Source: Chlamydiota bacterium (GTDB taxonomy: Bacteria > Chlamydiota > Chlamydiia > Chlamydiales > Parachlamydiaceae). Taken from it: 62,924 nucleotides of DNA. The position numbers were made by a program, and so were the translations under genes. Of this stretch, positions 25,811 through 35,324 are shown in pieces (the first letter of the stretch is position 1; every line of letters starts with the position of its first letter). The notes beneath the pieces were generated by a model, which was given only the letters and a program-made list of their open reading frames with translations, was not told the DNA's origin and made no database searches. Where the stretch lies: positions 1-62,924 of the forward strand of contig JABDDC010000007.1 in the NCBI GenBank assembly GCA_013287815.1. Reading direction: 5' to 3'.

Positions 25811-28800
25811 ATGAGCGGACCGTTATCAAACAATTTAGCCACAAGTTGGTATAGCGGATTAAGCAACTTGGGCGGTTTATTAAAATCGTTTAGTGGAGGT
25901 GAGAGTGAATCTCAACGACAAGATGGGCAAGAAGCTAAAAACGGCTTCATCTCCAGTTCCCTTTACGTGGCATCACGGACAAGTCAATATATCTCGTCTT
26001 CTTCTCTTTCGCAAAAGGCAACATCCAATGTTGATACATCAGATAGTATTTTTAGTACAAAAAAAGTGGAAATAGACACAGAAAGCTTGCTAAAAAAAAC
26101 GATCATCGGCGTTGGCTCCTATGCACTTGGAATGGCCACAGGAAAGATCAGCTGTAAAGATAAGCATATTGAAGTTGCTCATACAAGGATTCGCTCTGCT
26201 GTTGCGGATTCGCGCGAATATATTCAATTTACCCAACTAGCGATTCCGAATCTGGTATCACTTGTCTTTAATGCGAGCGGTTTGGATTCTAAAGAAATAG
26301 GTGGATTGCTATTTCACAAGGCAGCGGAGTATATTCCTGATTGTATAAAAAAGCCTTTACATTGGTTTTCACAATATATTCCTGCTATTATACCCGAAAT
26401 AGCAAAATCAAGTGGCTTTGATCCGAATAGTATTGATGAAGTATTGCTTCAGAATAAAGAAAATCTACATGATTTGCTGGAAGTTAATTTAGCGATAGGG
26501 TTCGCCAATTTGGCAGAACAGACAGCCAAGTATAAGAGCCAGATCCCTCACTATGATGAACAGTCAACTCTAGTCAATATCATCTCATTGCTCAATCAAA
26601 AAATCCAGACTTTGCCATCCCTGGAGAACTTCCGCAAAGATAAGACTGAAGAACAATTAGCGCCATATCCACAGGGTTATGAAATGGAAGTCACCAGTGC
26701 TCTTATGGTGGATGAAATATTGAAGTTGATGTTTCCGGGTAAGCTGAACGATTTAAATTTGGCAGGAGTCCTAATAGTGACGCGATTTGGTCCGATTCAA
26801 GATTTGATCTTTTCTTCGATTGAATTGCGGCTAAAGAACTCCATTGTAGAGATAAGGAGGTCTTTGATCCTTGATCCAGTCCGCAAAAGGGGCTATGAAA
26901 TCTCCATAGAAGCCAAAATTCCTGAAAAGTTAAAGCAGTTAGTGAAACTCCCTTCCGCTGCTTTAAAGGGTTTCTTGACTCACTTTATCCATACTGACCC
27001 TCGCTGTGTAGGATGGGTATCATCAACTTTGAATCAATTTGCTTCTCATCCTAAAGACAAAAGTTCAGAAATGATGTCAAAACTGACGCTGGATCATTTG
27101 GCCGGATGGGTCGTGACATCCGTACAATCATTATTAAATTCAGATGATCCTTCTCTATTAAATACCGGACAAATTCTTGACGAGGTTTTAAATAATATTG
27201 CTCTGGTCTTACTGGCCAAGGGGATGGAAAAAGTCACGGCTGATGAGTTGCCGGATCGGGGAGATCAAACGCTTTTTATTAGAAACCTGATTGATCAGCT
27301 GATTGGGAAATTTAAAGTGATCCTATCCGGAGAAAGAGCAGTCTATCCAAAAACCATCAGAAGAATAATTAAAGAACTACCTATTCCCGGATTTGCGAAG
27401 GAAAAAATTGCTGTTTTAACAATTGCAAATTTGAAACAGCTTGAAGGTAAATTAAGAGGCCCACGTCCCTTGCAAAATCGGTTGAAGCATTCCCTTCAAA
27501 ATTCACTTAACGGAAAACTAAATGCTCGAAAACCAAATATTCTAAAGCTTCTAAAGAAGCATGGCTTCTTCAAAAATAGGAAAAAAATAAAAAGGGTATC
27601 TCCACTGCCTGCAAATTTGATTAGCTTCCATGCAACTGCAATGAGTAAAATCAAAAAATACAAAAATAGCCAGGAGTTGATCGCAATCAGTAAAAATATT
27701 TCCACTTTAATTGCTAAGAACACTCAAAAGGTCAAAGAAGTTATTCCTCTTCATAAATTGATGGAAAAATATTTGCCAGGCGTCGAGTTTGATCAAAGTT
27801 TGGCTCTATGGATGAAAGAAAATTTGGAAATGCTATCAGCCGGTGGTGCTGGTGTACAACTTATCCAAAATGGGATCCAGTCAGTGATATTGACAGGCAT
27901 TGACCAAACGATCAGGGCAAATTTCAAAGCCAATAGCGAAGATTATGCCGCGCAGCTGCTGGGGAGATTCAATGATGTCTTCTTGGCATTCCAGAATTTG
28001 AGTATGGTGGAGCAGCAGGAGTTGCGTGAAGCACATATAATTCAATGGCAAATTGATATCCATGAAAGACGGATAACGCAACTAAAAAGGGGAGTTGAAA
28101 AAAGGCCGAAAAGTCTTCCGGAAGAGGCAGATGCACTCTTTAAGATCAAACACAAAGAGCTCGAAGCCATTAATCATGTAAGAAACCTGAAGCAAAAGCA
28201 AAAGGCTCTTTTCGTCATCATCAATAAACAATCAAAAAAATATATTTGGCGAGCTGCTAATCTTAAATTTGCTGAGGAGGCCTTAGCTTACTATTTTGCT
28301 AACAAAGATTTCCTTGAGATTGAGAAAAAAAGACTTCAAAAGACAGATGCGGGTGTATTATCTGCTTTAAGATTAAGTGCGGATCAAAGAACGCAAAAGA
28401 ATGCGGAAGTGAAGGAGGTAGAGACGTTAATAGATTTAATGCGGATGGGACCTGATGCCTTAAACCTCTTTTCACAAGTACTCAACATCAATCATACGCT
28501 TAAGCAAGCCATCAAGGATCGAAACTATCATGCTGCTCAGGTTGCTGCTTTTCCTGCCATGCGATTAAAAGCGCATCAGCGCAAATACGTCAACAACTAT
28601 CTAGGATCAATTAAAAAGATTAATGAAAGCAGCGCTGAGGTAGAAAGATTAAATCGTCAATTGAATATAAATGGCCTTGAGATCTTCAAGAGGTTATCCA
28701 ACAGTCTAATGGAAATGTTCGGTTTGGACGACGCCTTTTGGCAAAGTAGAAATCTTACGTTGCCAGAGGCGGTAAAAAACCTGGCAATGGATAATATTGA

Positions 28801-31800
28801 ATATGCCAGAAGGGACATTCTTCCCCTGTTTCTCTTTAAGCAACTTTCCGGTTTGCTTAAACCTTTATTAGCAAAAGCAGGCTACCGGCAAAAGTTGAAT
28901 CTTGCTTCCGGTACTGATAGCTGGAGCGGGCTTGCTTCTGCCATTGCAAAAGGAGCTATTGTTAAGATTCAAGAGAATGCCACGGATTTCAAGGGCATAG
29001 CAAAACAAATCAGTGATATGATCCCAGGTTCGACTGATCTACACATGTTGCTCGCCCCCCAGTTTGAACAGATAATTAATAGTGATATCGATGTCTTTGT
29101 TCACAGCAGGCAATTACTTTCAGAATACATTGAATGTGCATTGCTTAAATATTTTGCTTCTATAGCAGATAGTAATGCAGATCAAAGCATTACACAGCGC
29201 ATCCGCGCTCATTTTTCCCATATCACGATCTATCCGGCGGAGATTATAGACAAAACTCCTAAACAAATTGAAAAGTACGAAAATTGTTTAGCCAAAAAAG
29301 CTGTTGATGAAATCATGGGTGATGTTTTTCATCTTTCATTGCCGGCGGACTTGAATGGGATCCCTCCCATGATTCAGCAATATGCTTTCGACTTGATCAG
29401 AAAAGAGGCGTATAAGCAGGTATCGGCTCTCCTCAAGCCAATAATCGAAAGGGAAATGAACAGGGAGAAGCTGTACGTATTATCCGGTACACGTGCGATG
29501 GTATCATTGGCCGAGCAGATGTCCGAGGATATTTGTAAGCTTCCGTCTGATAGGTTAGCTGCCTTTATCCCTTCTTACCTGGATGCGGAGCTCAAAACTC
29601 AAATTACTTCAACATTGCAGACCGTTACACAAAATGGCGGCCAGCGTTATAAGGATATAGCTATCATATTAGGTCCATACTTTGAAGGGATGATTCTACG
29701 TTTATTTATCAGGATTTCCGAGAAAAATCGTGCTGTTATCAATGCTCAGGGGCTTATTGAAAAGGACACGGTTTTGGTTATTTACGATAAGCTGATAGAT
29801 CTGGTTTCACGGCATGCCATGCAGATTTATCACAATAGGATGACCTATGATCTGTTGGCTGCCCTGAATAAAGAGATCCTGGAAGAAGTCCTCAACATCC
29901 CACTTGATTCGGACGAAGCTTTAGACGGCATTCCTTTGCCGATACAGAAACTGGTCCATGAAGAGATTACAGAACAAATTGGCTCATTAGCGATGATGTT
30001 AAACTCCTATCTCACAAAATTGGAGAATAGCGATCCTAAAGTGATTGAACTTAAGAAAGAATTAAAAAAAATTGCTGAGAATAAGTCGAAAGAAGCTTGT
30101 GCAGTCGTAGCCAGTGCAGATTTAGGCAGGATGGTTGGTCCGAAAATGCTCATTTTATTAAGTGAAGTCCTGGGCAAAGACTTTACTTACGGTACCACGT
30201 TAGTTTCTAACGCACTGATGATCACGCTTAAGGAATATGAAAAAAGCAATTTTACCTTAGCAACTGTATTACTTAATTATACTAGAACTGATGACTTAAT
30301 GAGACGGCTTGATGCTAATATCACAGGATTGGTTGGAAATAAAGAAGTCAACGAGATTGTAGCTCTAATTGTAGGAAACGGCCTACTGGCTCCGATGAGC
30401 AGTTTATTGACTAAGATTAAAGAATTTGAAGATAAGAAGGGAGAACAGTTTAACCGGAATCTGATGACAGGGGTTATTACTACAATTGCACAACATCTTG
30501 AATACAGGCAAATGGCCAAAAAGGATGGACTTGTCACCCATGCCGGATTCGTTAAAGCTGCCGGGGCAAATATTCATCCTGCCTTACCCGATAAAGCCAT
30601 TTCATTTGATGAGACCACTACCGAAATCACTAGGCGTTTAAAAAGAAATATTGAATGTGAAGAAAGGGCTAAGTTAATAAAGGTCATCACCGGATTAACC
30701 GATGATGAGTATCTCGGTATTCGTAACTTTAAAATAGAAGATCTCATCATAGGGTTGAAAAAAGAAGGGGTTAAATTTACAAGAAGTGAAATATCTAGAA
30801 TCTGCAATCTAGATGATCGAAGTGTGAGACTCGAAGACTTAATCAGAAAAGAGGCGGTGCAGCTTATACAACAACGTGTCGATCATTCGTATCTTCAGTT
30901 AACGAAAGATGTGATGCATCTGGCATTTCCAAAAGAAACGGATGACCTGGATTTCATCCCGCCCCAACTCAGGGAAGTGGTTTGGAAACAGCTCAGAACA
31001 AATCTGCTGCCTATCGCTATGAAATCAGCTGTGGAGATACTCTTTGAAGAAACAGAGATGACAAGTATCATCTTAAAGTCATTGGAAAAACTAAAGGCAA
31101 CCTTTAGCGAACCGGTGACTACATCCGAACCTGTCGAGACCAATCCTGAACTTGCAATAGCTGGTGGTCGATTGCTTAGGGCATTTATGAGTGAATTGAA
31201 CTTACCCTACGCCCCGGAACTAGTTAAGAACTTGGTTGTTAAAGTGGCGAACTGGCTCGGAGGTCCAAATCGAGTCGATAATTTGACAGGTAATTTGTTG
31301 ACAGGGATATTCAACAAAATATTTATCCAAGAGACACTTAAATCTGCATTGGAGGTCGCGGCATCACGAGATGAGAAGGGGCAGCCTACCTTGCAAGCTG
31401 ATCTTCGAACAGTGAAACAGGTTGCAGACGAAAAATCCGCAACACTGAAAAAGATGAACGCAGAGATCAAGAAAATAACACGCCAAGTGATGGATGAGGG
31501 GTTTAGCTATGCTATTAGGTCTATACATCAGACGATCAGATCAACCATTTTGAAGATGGTAAAAAGAGTAGCCGGTCAATATGGAGAAGCTTTTATTGAT
31601 GCATGTCTGAAGGTCATAGACTTTATCCTCATCAAAGTCCTCTTAACAGTTTTATTAGTGATTCTGAATCCGTTTATACTATTGGGCAAGGAGATGCTTT
31701 ATAAATACATCAAGCTGGATAAAAATCTGGACAACGTGATCGATATGCTTACCTATAAGCCGATAGATCAGCCCGAAAACGCCCCGCATCCGATCTACTA

Positions 31801-31867
31801 CGAACATCTTGTCTATAAGATCGCTGATGTCATCAGAACAACCGTGCAAGATTCAGGCTTCACTTAA
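25811..31867 (+). CDS. Giant helical repeat protein 2, 2018 aa
   Basis: Paralogue of the 2162-aa protein, collinear from about residue 75 to the C-terminus (shared words include NLAEQTA, STLVNIISLL, EDYAAQLL, YDKLIELVSRHAMQ/YDKLIDLVSRHAMQ, PPQLRE). It has the same internal motif at residues about 300 (DEILKLMFPGKLNDL), 1166 (DEIMGDVFHLSLPADLNGIPP), 1354 (KEILEEVLNIP) and 1698 (KDVMHLAFPKETDDLDFIPP). Differences: it lacks about 90 residues found in the first protein (its residues about 1286-1375) and has a basic insertion near 570-610 (KLLKKHGFFKNRKKIKRV). A hydrophobic segment occurs near residue 1942 (VLLTVLLVILNPFILL). The N-terminus is Ser/Gly-rich. Its 3' end overlaps the convergent methyltransferase-glycosyltransferase gene by 8 nt. 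Function unknown; ancient tandem duplication is clear. Confidence 0.85.
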   Translation: MSGPLSNNLATSWYSGLSNLGGLLKSFSGGESESQRQDGQEAKNGFISSSLYVASRTSQYISSSSLSQKATSNVDTSDSIFSTKKVEIDTESLLKKTIIGVGSYALGMATGKISCKDKHIEVAHTRIRSAVADSREYIQFTQLAIPNLVSLVFNASGLDSKEIGGLLFHKAAEYIPDCIKKPLHWFSQYIPAIIPEIAKSSGFDPNSIDEVLLQNKENLHDLLEVNLAIGFANLAEQTAKYKSQIPHYDEQSTLVNIISLLNQKIQTLPSLENFRKDKTEEQLAPYPQGYEMEVTSALMVDEILKLMFPGKLNDLNLAGVLIVTRFGPIQDLIFSSIELRLKNSIVEIRRSLILDPVRKRGYEISIEAKIPEKLKQLVKLPSAALKGFLTHFIHTDPRCVGWVSSTLNQFASHPKDKSSEMMSKLTLDHLAGWVVTSVQSLLNSDDPSLLNTGQILDEVLNNIALVLLAKGMEKVTADELPDRGDQTLFIRNLIDQLIGKFKVILSGERAVYPKTIRRIIKELPIPGFAKEKIAVLTIANLKQLEGKLRGPRPLQNRLKHSLQNSLNGKLNARKPNILKLLKKHGFFKNRKKIKRVSPLPANLISFHATAMSKIKKYKNSQELIAISKNISTLIAKNTQKVKEVIPLHKLMEKYLPGVEFDQSLALWMKENLEMLSAGGAGVQLIQNGIQSVILTGIDQTIRANFKANSEDYAAQLLGRFNDVFLAFQNLSMVEQQELREAHIIQWQIDIHERRITQLKRGVEKRPKSLPEEADALFKIKHKELEAINHVRNLKQKQKALFVIINKQSKKYIWRAANLKFAEEALAYYFANKDFLEIEKKRLQKTDAGVLSALRLSADQRTQKNAEVKEVETLIDLMRMGPDALNLFSQVLNINHTLKQAIKDRNYHAAQVAAFPAMRLKAHQRKYVNNYLGSIKKINESSAEVERLNRQLNINGLEIFKRLSNSLMEMFGLDDAFWQSRNLTLPEAVKNLAMDNIEYARRDILPLFLFKQLSGLLKPLLAKAGYRQKLNLASGTDSWSGLASAIAKGAIVKIQENATDFKGIAKQISDMIPGSTDLHMLLAPQFEQIINSDIDVFVHSRQLLSEYIECALLKYFASIADSNADQSITQRIRAHFSHITIYPAEIIDKTPKQIEKYENCLAKKAVDEIMGDVFHLSLPADLNGIPPMIQQYAFDLIRKEAYKQVSALLKPIIEREMNREKLYVLSGTRAMVSLAEQMSEDICKLPSDRLAAFIPSYLDAELKTQITSTLQTVTQNGGQRYKDIAIILGPYFEGMILRLFIRISEKNRAVINAQGLIEKDTVLVIYDKLIDLVSRHAMQIYHNRMTYDLLAALNKEILEEVLNIPLDSDEALDGIPLPIQKLVHEEITEQIGSLAMMLNSYLTKLENSDPKVIELKKELKKIAENKSKEACAVVASADLGRMVGPKMLILLSEVLGKDFTYGTTLVSNALMITLKEYEKSNFTLATVLLNYTRTDDLMRRLDANITGLVGNKEVNEIVALIVGNGLLAPMSSLLTKIKEFEDKKGEQFNRNLMTGVITTIAQHLEYRQMAKKDGLVTHAGFVKAAGANIHPALPDKAISFDETTTEITRRLKRNIECEERAKLIKVITGLTDDEYLGIRNFKIEDLIIGLKKEGVKFTRSEISRICNLDDRSVRLEDLIRKEAVQLIQQRVDHSYLQLTKDVMHLAFPKETDDLDFIPPQLREVVWKQLRTNLLPIAMKSAVEILFEETEMTSIILKSLEKLKATFSEPVTTSEPVETNPELAIAGGRLLRAFMSELNLPYAPELVKNLVVKVANWLGGPNRVDNLTGNLLTGIFNKIFIQETLKSALEVAASRDEKGQPTLQADLRTVKQVADEKSATLKKMNAEIKKITRQVMDEGFSYAIRSIHQTIRSTILKMVKRVAGQYGEAFIDACLKVIDFILIKVLLTVLLVILNPFILLGKEMLYKYIKLDKNLDNVIDMLTYKPIDQPENAPHPIYYEHLVYKIADVIRTTVQDSGFT

Positions 31868-33548
31868 ACATCAACTCGATCTGGTTAACGACCTGTTGTC
31901 CATCCTGCCAGGTGATTTTAGACGCGTTGATGACTATTTCATGATTGCCGATTAGCTCGGGGATGATGGCAAAGTTAGATTCGCCCCTGATTAGGCAATC
32001 GAATTTAATCATGGCCATCATATCTTCAAGGACGTTAGACCAATAGTTATTGTCTTCATTTCTGCAATCGAATGTAATATTGGGATTTTCGATAGCCCTT
32101 TCATATAGACTAGCGATCTCTTGTGGATTGGGATCATCGGTAAAAATATAGACGTAGAGTTTTTGTCCCTGATAGAATCTAGCAAGTCGTTTGATTTGTG
32201 CAATAAAGTAACTGTCAGGCGGAAATTTTTCAGCAAAGACTTGATTGATGTAGCCTGGATCATAGCCGCCACCCCTCCGTACATGAACGGCAACTGTTTT
32301 GCAGCCTGTCGGCAAATCAGGAAGATCCAAAAAGATAAAAGGAGTCAAACTTTGGACGATCTCCTTTTTAAACCCTTCATCGTCCCAATCAACTATAAAT
32401 CTCTTTAAAACACTATATCCGGGTATTTTTTTGTCAGATTTGTATTCAGCAAAATAAGGGACATTAAATAGCGTTGGCACTTCAGTTTCAACAAAGTCAT
32501 CTTCTATACTTATAGTGATTTCATTTTTAAAATGGGTCGGCGTTGTCAAACTCAGGCCAGGGTTCAACAGACTGAAGTAAAAATAGTCAGAGTGAGAAAA
32601 AGGGTTTATGTAAAGAGGGATCCCGTGTTTATATGATATCCATTTGGCATGAAGTAGCGAGATTAAATTATCTCCCAGGCGCCCTCCGCTCAATAAATAT
32701 GTGACTCCGATTCCAGGCTGCAATTTTGCCGGTATAATGGGAGTTTTTTTACCTTTCCAGAGATAAAGGAGGTTGTCGGAGGAGGTCAATGGCATTTCAG
32801 TTTCGATCCGTCCCTTCTTTCCTTGCCGCATTAGTGATGATAAAAGCTCATCGGGGGAGTACGAGTTCTTTGTTATGTAGCTATTAGTCAAATAGCCGTT
32901 ATGACATGAAATAAAGAGATCTTCAATGAGCATCTTTTGTAGATTTCTATCCATTTCTGAAAAGTAAAAATTGCTGATTACCAGATCATATTCTTTTTCT
33001 TTTGGCGGCTGCATAATCGAATAGAACTGAACTTTTTTTATTCCTAGCCTGAGAAGATTTTTTTTTGTTAGCGTAGAGCATTTGGAATGATCTATGAGAG
33101 TATATGAGTTGAAGCCTAAAAGCTTTGCGATAACAGCGCAGAGGCAGCCATGCCCTCGGCCGATTTCCACGATGTCCATGCCGCTGAGGTCGCCGAATTC
33201 ATACCTGAGGTCGCCCGCAATTTTGATGGCGCGTAATGTATTTGGAGAGAAAAATCCGTAAATCCCGTAATCATAGACTTCAGGATTGCCGATACCATCG
33301 ATACTGCGGCAATCATCAAAGCGGTCGACCAGATCGGGATAGAAGGTTGTGATGTAGTCTAAATATTCTTTCCCGTATTCGAATTCAACATTTTCACAAT
33401 ACTCTGTGTAGACAGGATCTTTTTTAAAGCCTGCAAAGACTTCCTCCTCCCGACCGGCCTTCTCACAGAAAGAGATGAAGTTGTCATAAGAATATGCTGT
33501 GAGAGCATTTGCAACACAAAGACAAATAATAATAAATCTCGTTATCAT
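31860..33548 (-). CDS. Secreted methyltransferase-fucosyltransferase-like fusion
   Basis: A 562-aa protein with an N-terminal signal peptide (RFIIICLCVANALTAYS). Residues about 50-270 resemble putative sugar O-methyltransferases, with SAM motif I variant VEIGRGHG at 127-134 and a following acidic strand end (LIDH). The C-terminal half resembles GT11/GT23-type fucosyltransferases: GGRLGDNLISLLHAKW at its start, the nucleotide-sugar motif HVRRGGGYD near 422-430 (HxRRGDY-type), and FDCLIRGESNFAIIPELIG near the end. The expected outcome is glycan transfer and methylation in the periplasm or beyond, which is inference. AGGAGAATTGAA lies before the ATG. Convergent with giant gene 2, overlapping its 3' end by 8 nt. 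Confidence 0.72.
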   Translation of the reverse strand: MITRFIIICLCVANALTAYSYDNFISFCEKAGREEEVFAGFKKDPVYTEYCENVEFEYGKEYLDYITTFYPDLVDRFDDCRSIDGIGNPEVYDYGIYGFFSPNTLRAIKIAGDLRYEFGDLSGMDIVEIGRGHGCLCAVIAKLLGFNSYTLIDHSKCSTLTKKNLLRLGIKKVQFYSIMQPPKEKEYDLVISNFYFSEMDRNLQKMLIEDLFISCHNGYLTNSYITKNSYSPDELLSSLMRQGKKGRIETEMPLTSSDNLLYLWKGKKTPIIPAKLQPGIGVTYLLSGGRLGDNLISLLHAKWISYKHGIPLYINPFSHSDYFYFSLLNPGLSLTTPTHFKNEITISIEDDFVETEVPTLFNVPYFAEYKSDKKIPGYSVLKRFIVDWDDEGFKKEIVQSLTPFIFLDLPDLPTGCKTVAVHVRRGGGYDPGYINQVFAEKFPPDSYFIAQIKRLARFYQGQKLYVYIFTDDPNPQEIASLYERAIENPNITFDCRNEDNNYWSNVLEDMMAMIKFDCLIRGESNFAIIPELIGNHEIVINASKITWQDGQQVVNQIELMFK

Positions 33549-33580
33549 TTCAATTCTCCTAGATGTCGCAAATTATATTA

Positions 33581-33606
33581 AACACAAAGGCACAAAGGTA
33601 CAAAGA
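33581..33606. repeat. CAAAGGCACAAAGG-type short tandem repeat
   Basis: Repeated CACAAAGG units upstream of the GxxExxY gene; related to the tracts at 58277-58408. Confidence 0.5.
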
Positions 33607-33702
33607 AGAATATACAAGGTCGCCGTTTCTAGGTTAAACATTCATAAACTTGCTTTCTTGTGACTACCCCTAACTGAGATTCGGAGTAGGTACGAGAAAT
33701 TC

Positions 33703-33740
33703 ACCGCAGAGTCGCAGAGAGCGCTGAGAATGCGCAGAGA
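33703..33740. repeat. CGCAGAG tandem repeat before the GxxExxY gene
   Basis: Repeated CGCAGAG/GCTGAGA units immediately upstream of the GxxExxY gene. From memory of many genomes, GxxExxY genes often sit beside such ACCGCAGAGxCGCAGAG tracts, so this is probably part of the mobile cassette. Confidence 0.6.
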
Positions 33741-33786
33741 ATTTTTTCTTTACAAAAGTAGTCTCTTCATTTATTGTTGCAAGCTT

Positions 33787-34311
33787 ATGATTTACGATAG
33801 CAATAACCTCAATAACATCACCGGTCAAATAATAGGTTTGGCGATAAAGGTTCATCGCTCGATGGGTCCTGGATTACTAGAGTCGGTTTATTTAACTTGT
33901 CTTTGTTACGAATTGAAAAAGGCAGGTCTAATAGTAGAACGGGAAAAGAAGGTGCCCCTCTTCTATGAAGGGGTAAGGCTTGACCAATCGTATCGTCTGG
34001 ATCTACTTGTTCAAGAAAAGGTTATAGTTGAAATTAAAGCTGTTGAATCTATAACTGCAGTTCATAGAGCACAACTTCTCTCCTATCTAAAACTCACCGG
34101 CTGTTTTGCTGAGCGGCAACCCGCACTGGTACAGTCGTTTGAGGTCCTCACTGAAAGTATCGATGCGTCCCGTCCAAATGAAATCCCGGGCCATACCGAA
34201 AATTTTCTTAATGTCTGGGTGCAGGACAGCTCACTGGCGCCGAATCAGATTGTTGAAGTTGAACTCGTTGCAAATACCCCTGAAGGCCTGATCGGCAAAC
34301 GGATCAGCTGA
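33787..34311 (+). pseudogene. GxxExxY protein fused to a methylthiotransferase tail
   Basis: Residues 1 to about 106 form a GxxExxY protein: G29-LLESVY35 gives the signature, and the PD-(D/E)xK-like nuclease residues Asp72 and E82-x-K84 are present. Intact family members continue past KLTGC with a short GLLINF strand. Here the frame instead runs into about 68 unrelated residues (SFEVLTES, PGHTENFLNVWV, QIVEVELVA, LIGKRIS). These parallel the TRAM-domain end of the MiaB encoded at 40919-42238 (VEVLVES, LVGSLQQVKV, LLGNKI). I infer that a GxxExxY cassette inserted into, or recombined with, an MtaB/MiaB-like gene, leaving an in-frame chimera. I chose ATG 33787, because the earlier ATG translates the repeat tract. 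Activity is uncertain. Confidence 0.65.
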
Positions 34312-34312
34312 C

Positions 34313-35284
34313 ATGAGAATCACGATTGCTAACCGACTACACCCTTTCAGTCATATTCCCGGAACATGGACAGTCCTATCCGGAAGTGAATTGCAAGTGC
34401 AGATCTTCCCCACACTGATCCGCATATATTCTCAGCAGAAACTAGTAAAGGATTTTCCTTTGATAGTTGATGCCCCAACAAAGAATTTTACAGTTGAAAA
34501 TGATTTGGAAAGGGGAGTGATATCTGTTTGGTGGCATACTGTCAATGGGTTTGTCCGTTATCGTCTTTTTGTCAATGGATCGGGGATGGTCAGGATTGAA
34601 TTTGACGGTGGAGATCAAATCGATCTTTATCAAACACAAAAAACTATTCAGCCAAAGATTGAGAAGATTTCTTTCGGGGTCCACAAAAAGCAAGATTTCG
34701 ACATGGTTAGGAATCGATTGAACATAGAAGAAATTTGGCCGTTCTGGTTTCAGTTGGGACAGCTTGTTCCTCATGCAAGCGGTACTTGCGATTTATTAGA
34801 TTTATGGCGCAATGAGATAAAGCCGGAAAAAATCAAAGATTCTTCCCTTCTTCTTTTCCGAGCCGGCTTTCATGGGATCATGACACCGAGCTTAATAGAT
34901 GATCAGCATCAAGGCATACAATTAAATGGCTCAGGGTCCCCATTGGTTCTCTTGTCCGAGGGTGCGGCAATCATCCGTTCCCATTTATTCAGATCAGAGG
35001 AAAATCAGATTTATATTCTACCTCTTTTGCCTCCTGAGCTCCATTGTGGTCGTATGACCAATGTTCAGTTCGAGGGTGCAGCTCTCGATTTCGAATGGAG
35101 CAAAAAAAACATTCGCAGGATGGTTCTTCATACCCATCAAGATCAAGAACGTGTTTTCCATTTCAGGCACTGCAAACAGTTTCGTTTACGCAAGTCCTAC
35201 AAAGATAAGGGGATAGTTGCGAAGTCCGGTGAAATTCTATCACTTGATAAGAATTGCGATTATTTCTTTGATAATTTCTCCTGA
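34313..35284 (+). CDS. Hypothetical beta-rich protein upstream of glgB, 323 aa
   Basis: Family not secured. The sequence is strand-rich throughout (VISVWWHTVNGFVRYRLFVNG, MVRIEFDGG) with an aromatic-rich centre (WPFWFQLGQLVPHASG). The C-terminal 90 residues (ILPLLPPELHCGRMTNVQFEG, ALDFEWSKKNIRRMVLHTH) resemble the beta-sandwich that closes GH95-type glycoside hydrolases, a weak similarity noted by eye. It begins 1 nt after the preceding chimeric gene. The next gene on the same strand is glgB, separated by a nested repeat element, so an original link with glycogen metabolism is conceivable but unproven. No signal peptide. Confidence 0.6.
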   Translation: MRITIANRLHPFSHIPGTWTVLSGSELQVQIFPTLIRIYSQQKLVKDFPLIVDAPTKNFTVENDLERGVISVWWHTVNGFVRYRLFVNGSGMVRIEFDGGDQIDLYQTQKTIQPKIEKISFGVHKKQDFDMVRNRLNIEEIWPFWFQLGQLVPHASGTCDLLDLWRNEIKPEKIKDSSLLLFRAGFHGIMTPSLIDDQHQGIQLNGSGSPLVLLSEGAAIIRSHLFRSEENQIYILPLLPPELHCGRMTNVQFEGAALDFEWSKKNIRRMVLHTHQDQERVFHFRHCKQFRLRKSYKDKGIVAKSGEILSLDKNCDYFFDNFS

Positions 35285-35324
35285 TGCAGTAATATTAAAA
35301 AGAATGAAGCTGGACAATAATGCC

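Noticed and set aside
18512-31867. Identification of the giant proteins as known large toxins or bridge-like lipid-transfer proteins
   Set aside because: The sequence is helical with no recognisable catalytic, chorein or toxin domain. Size alone does not support it.
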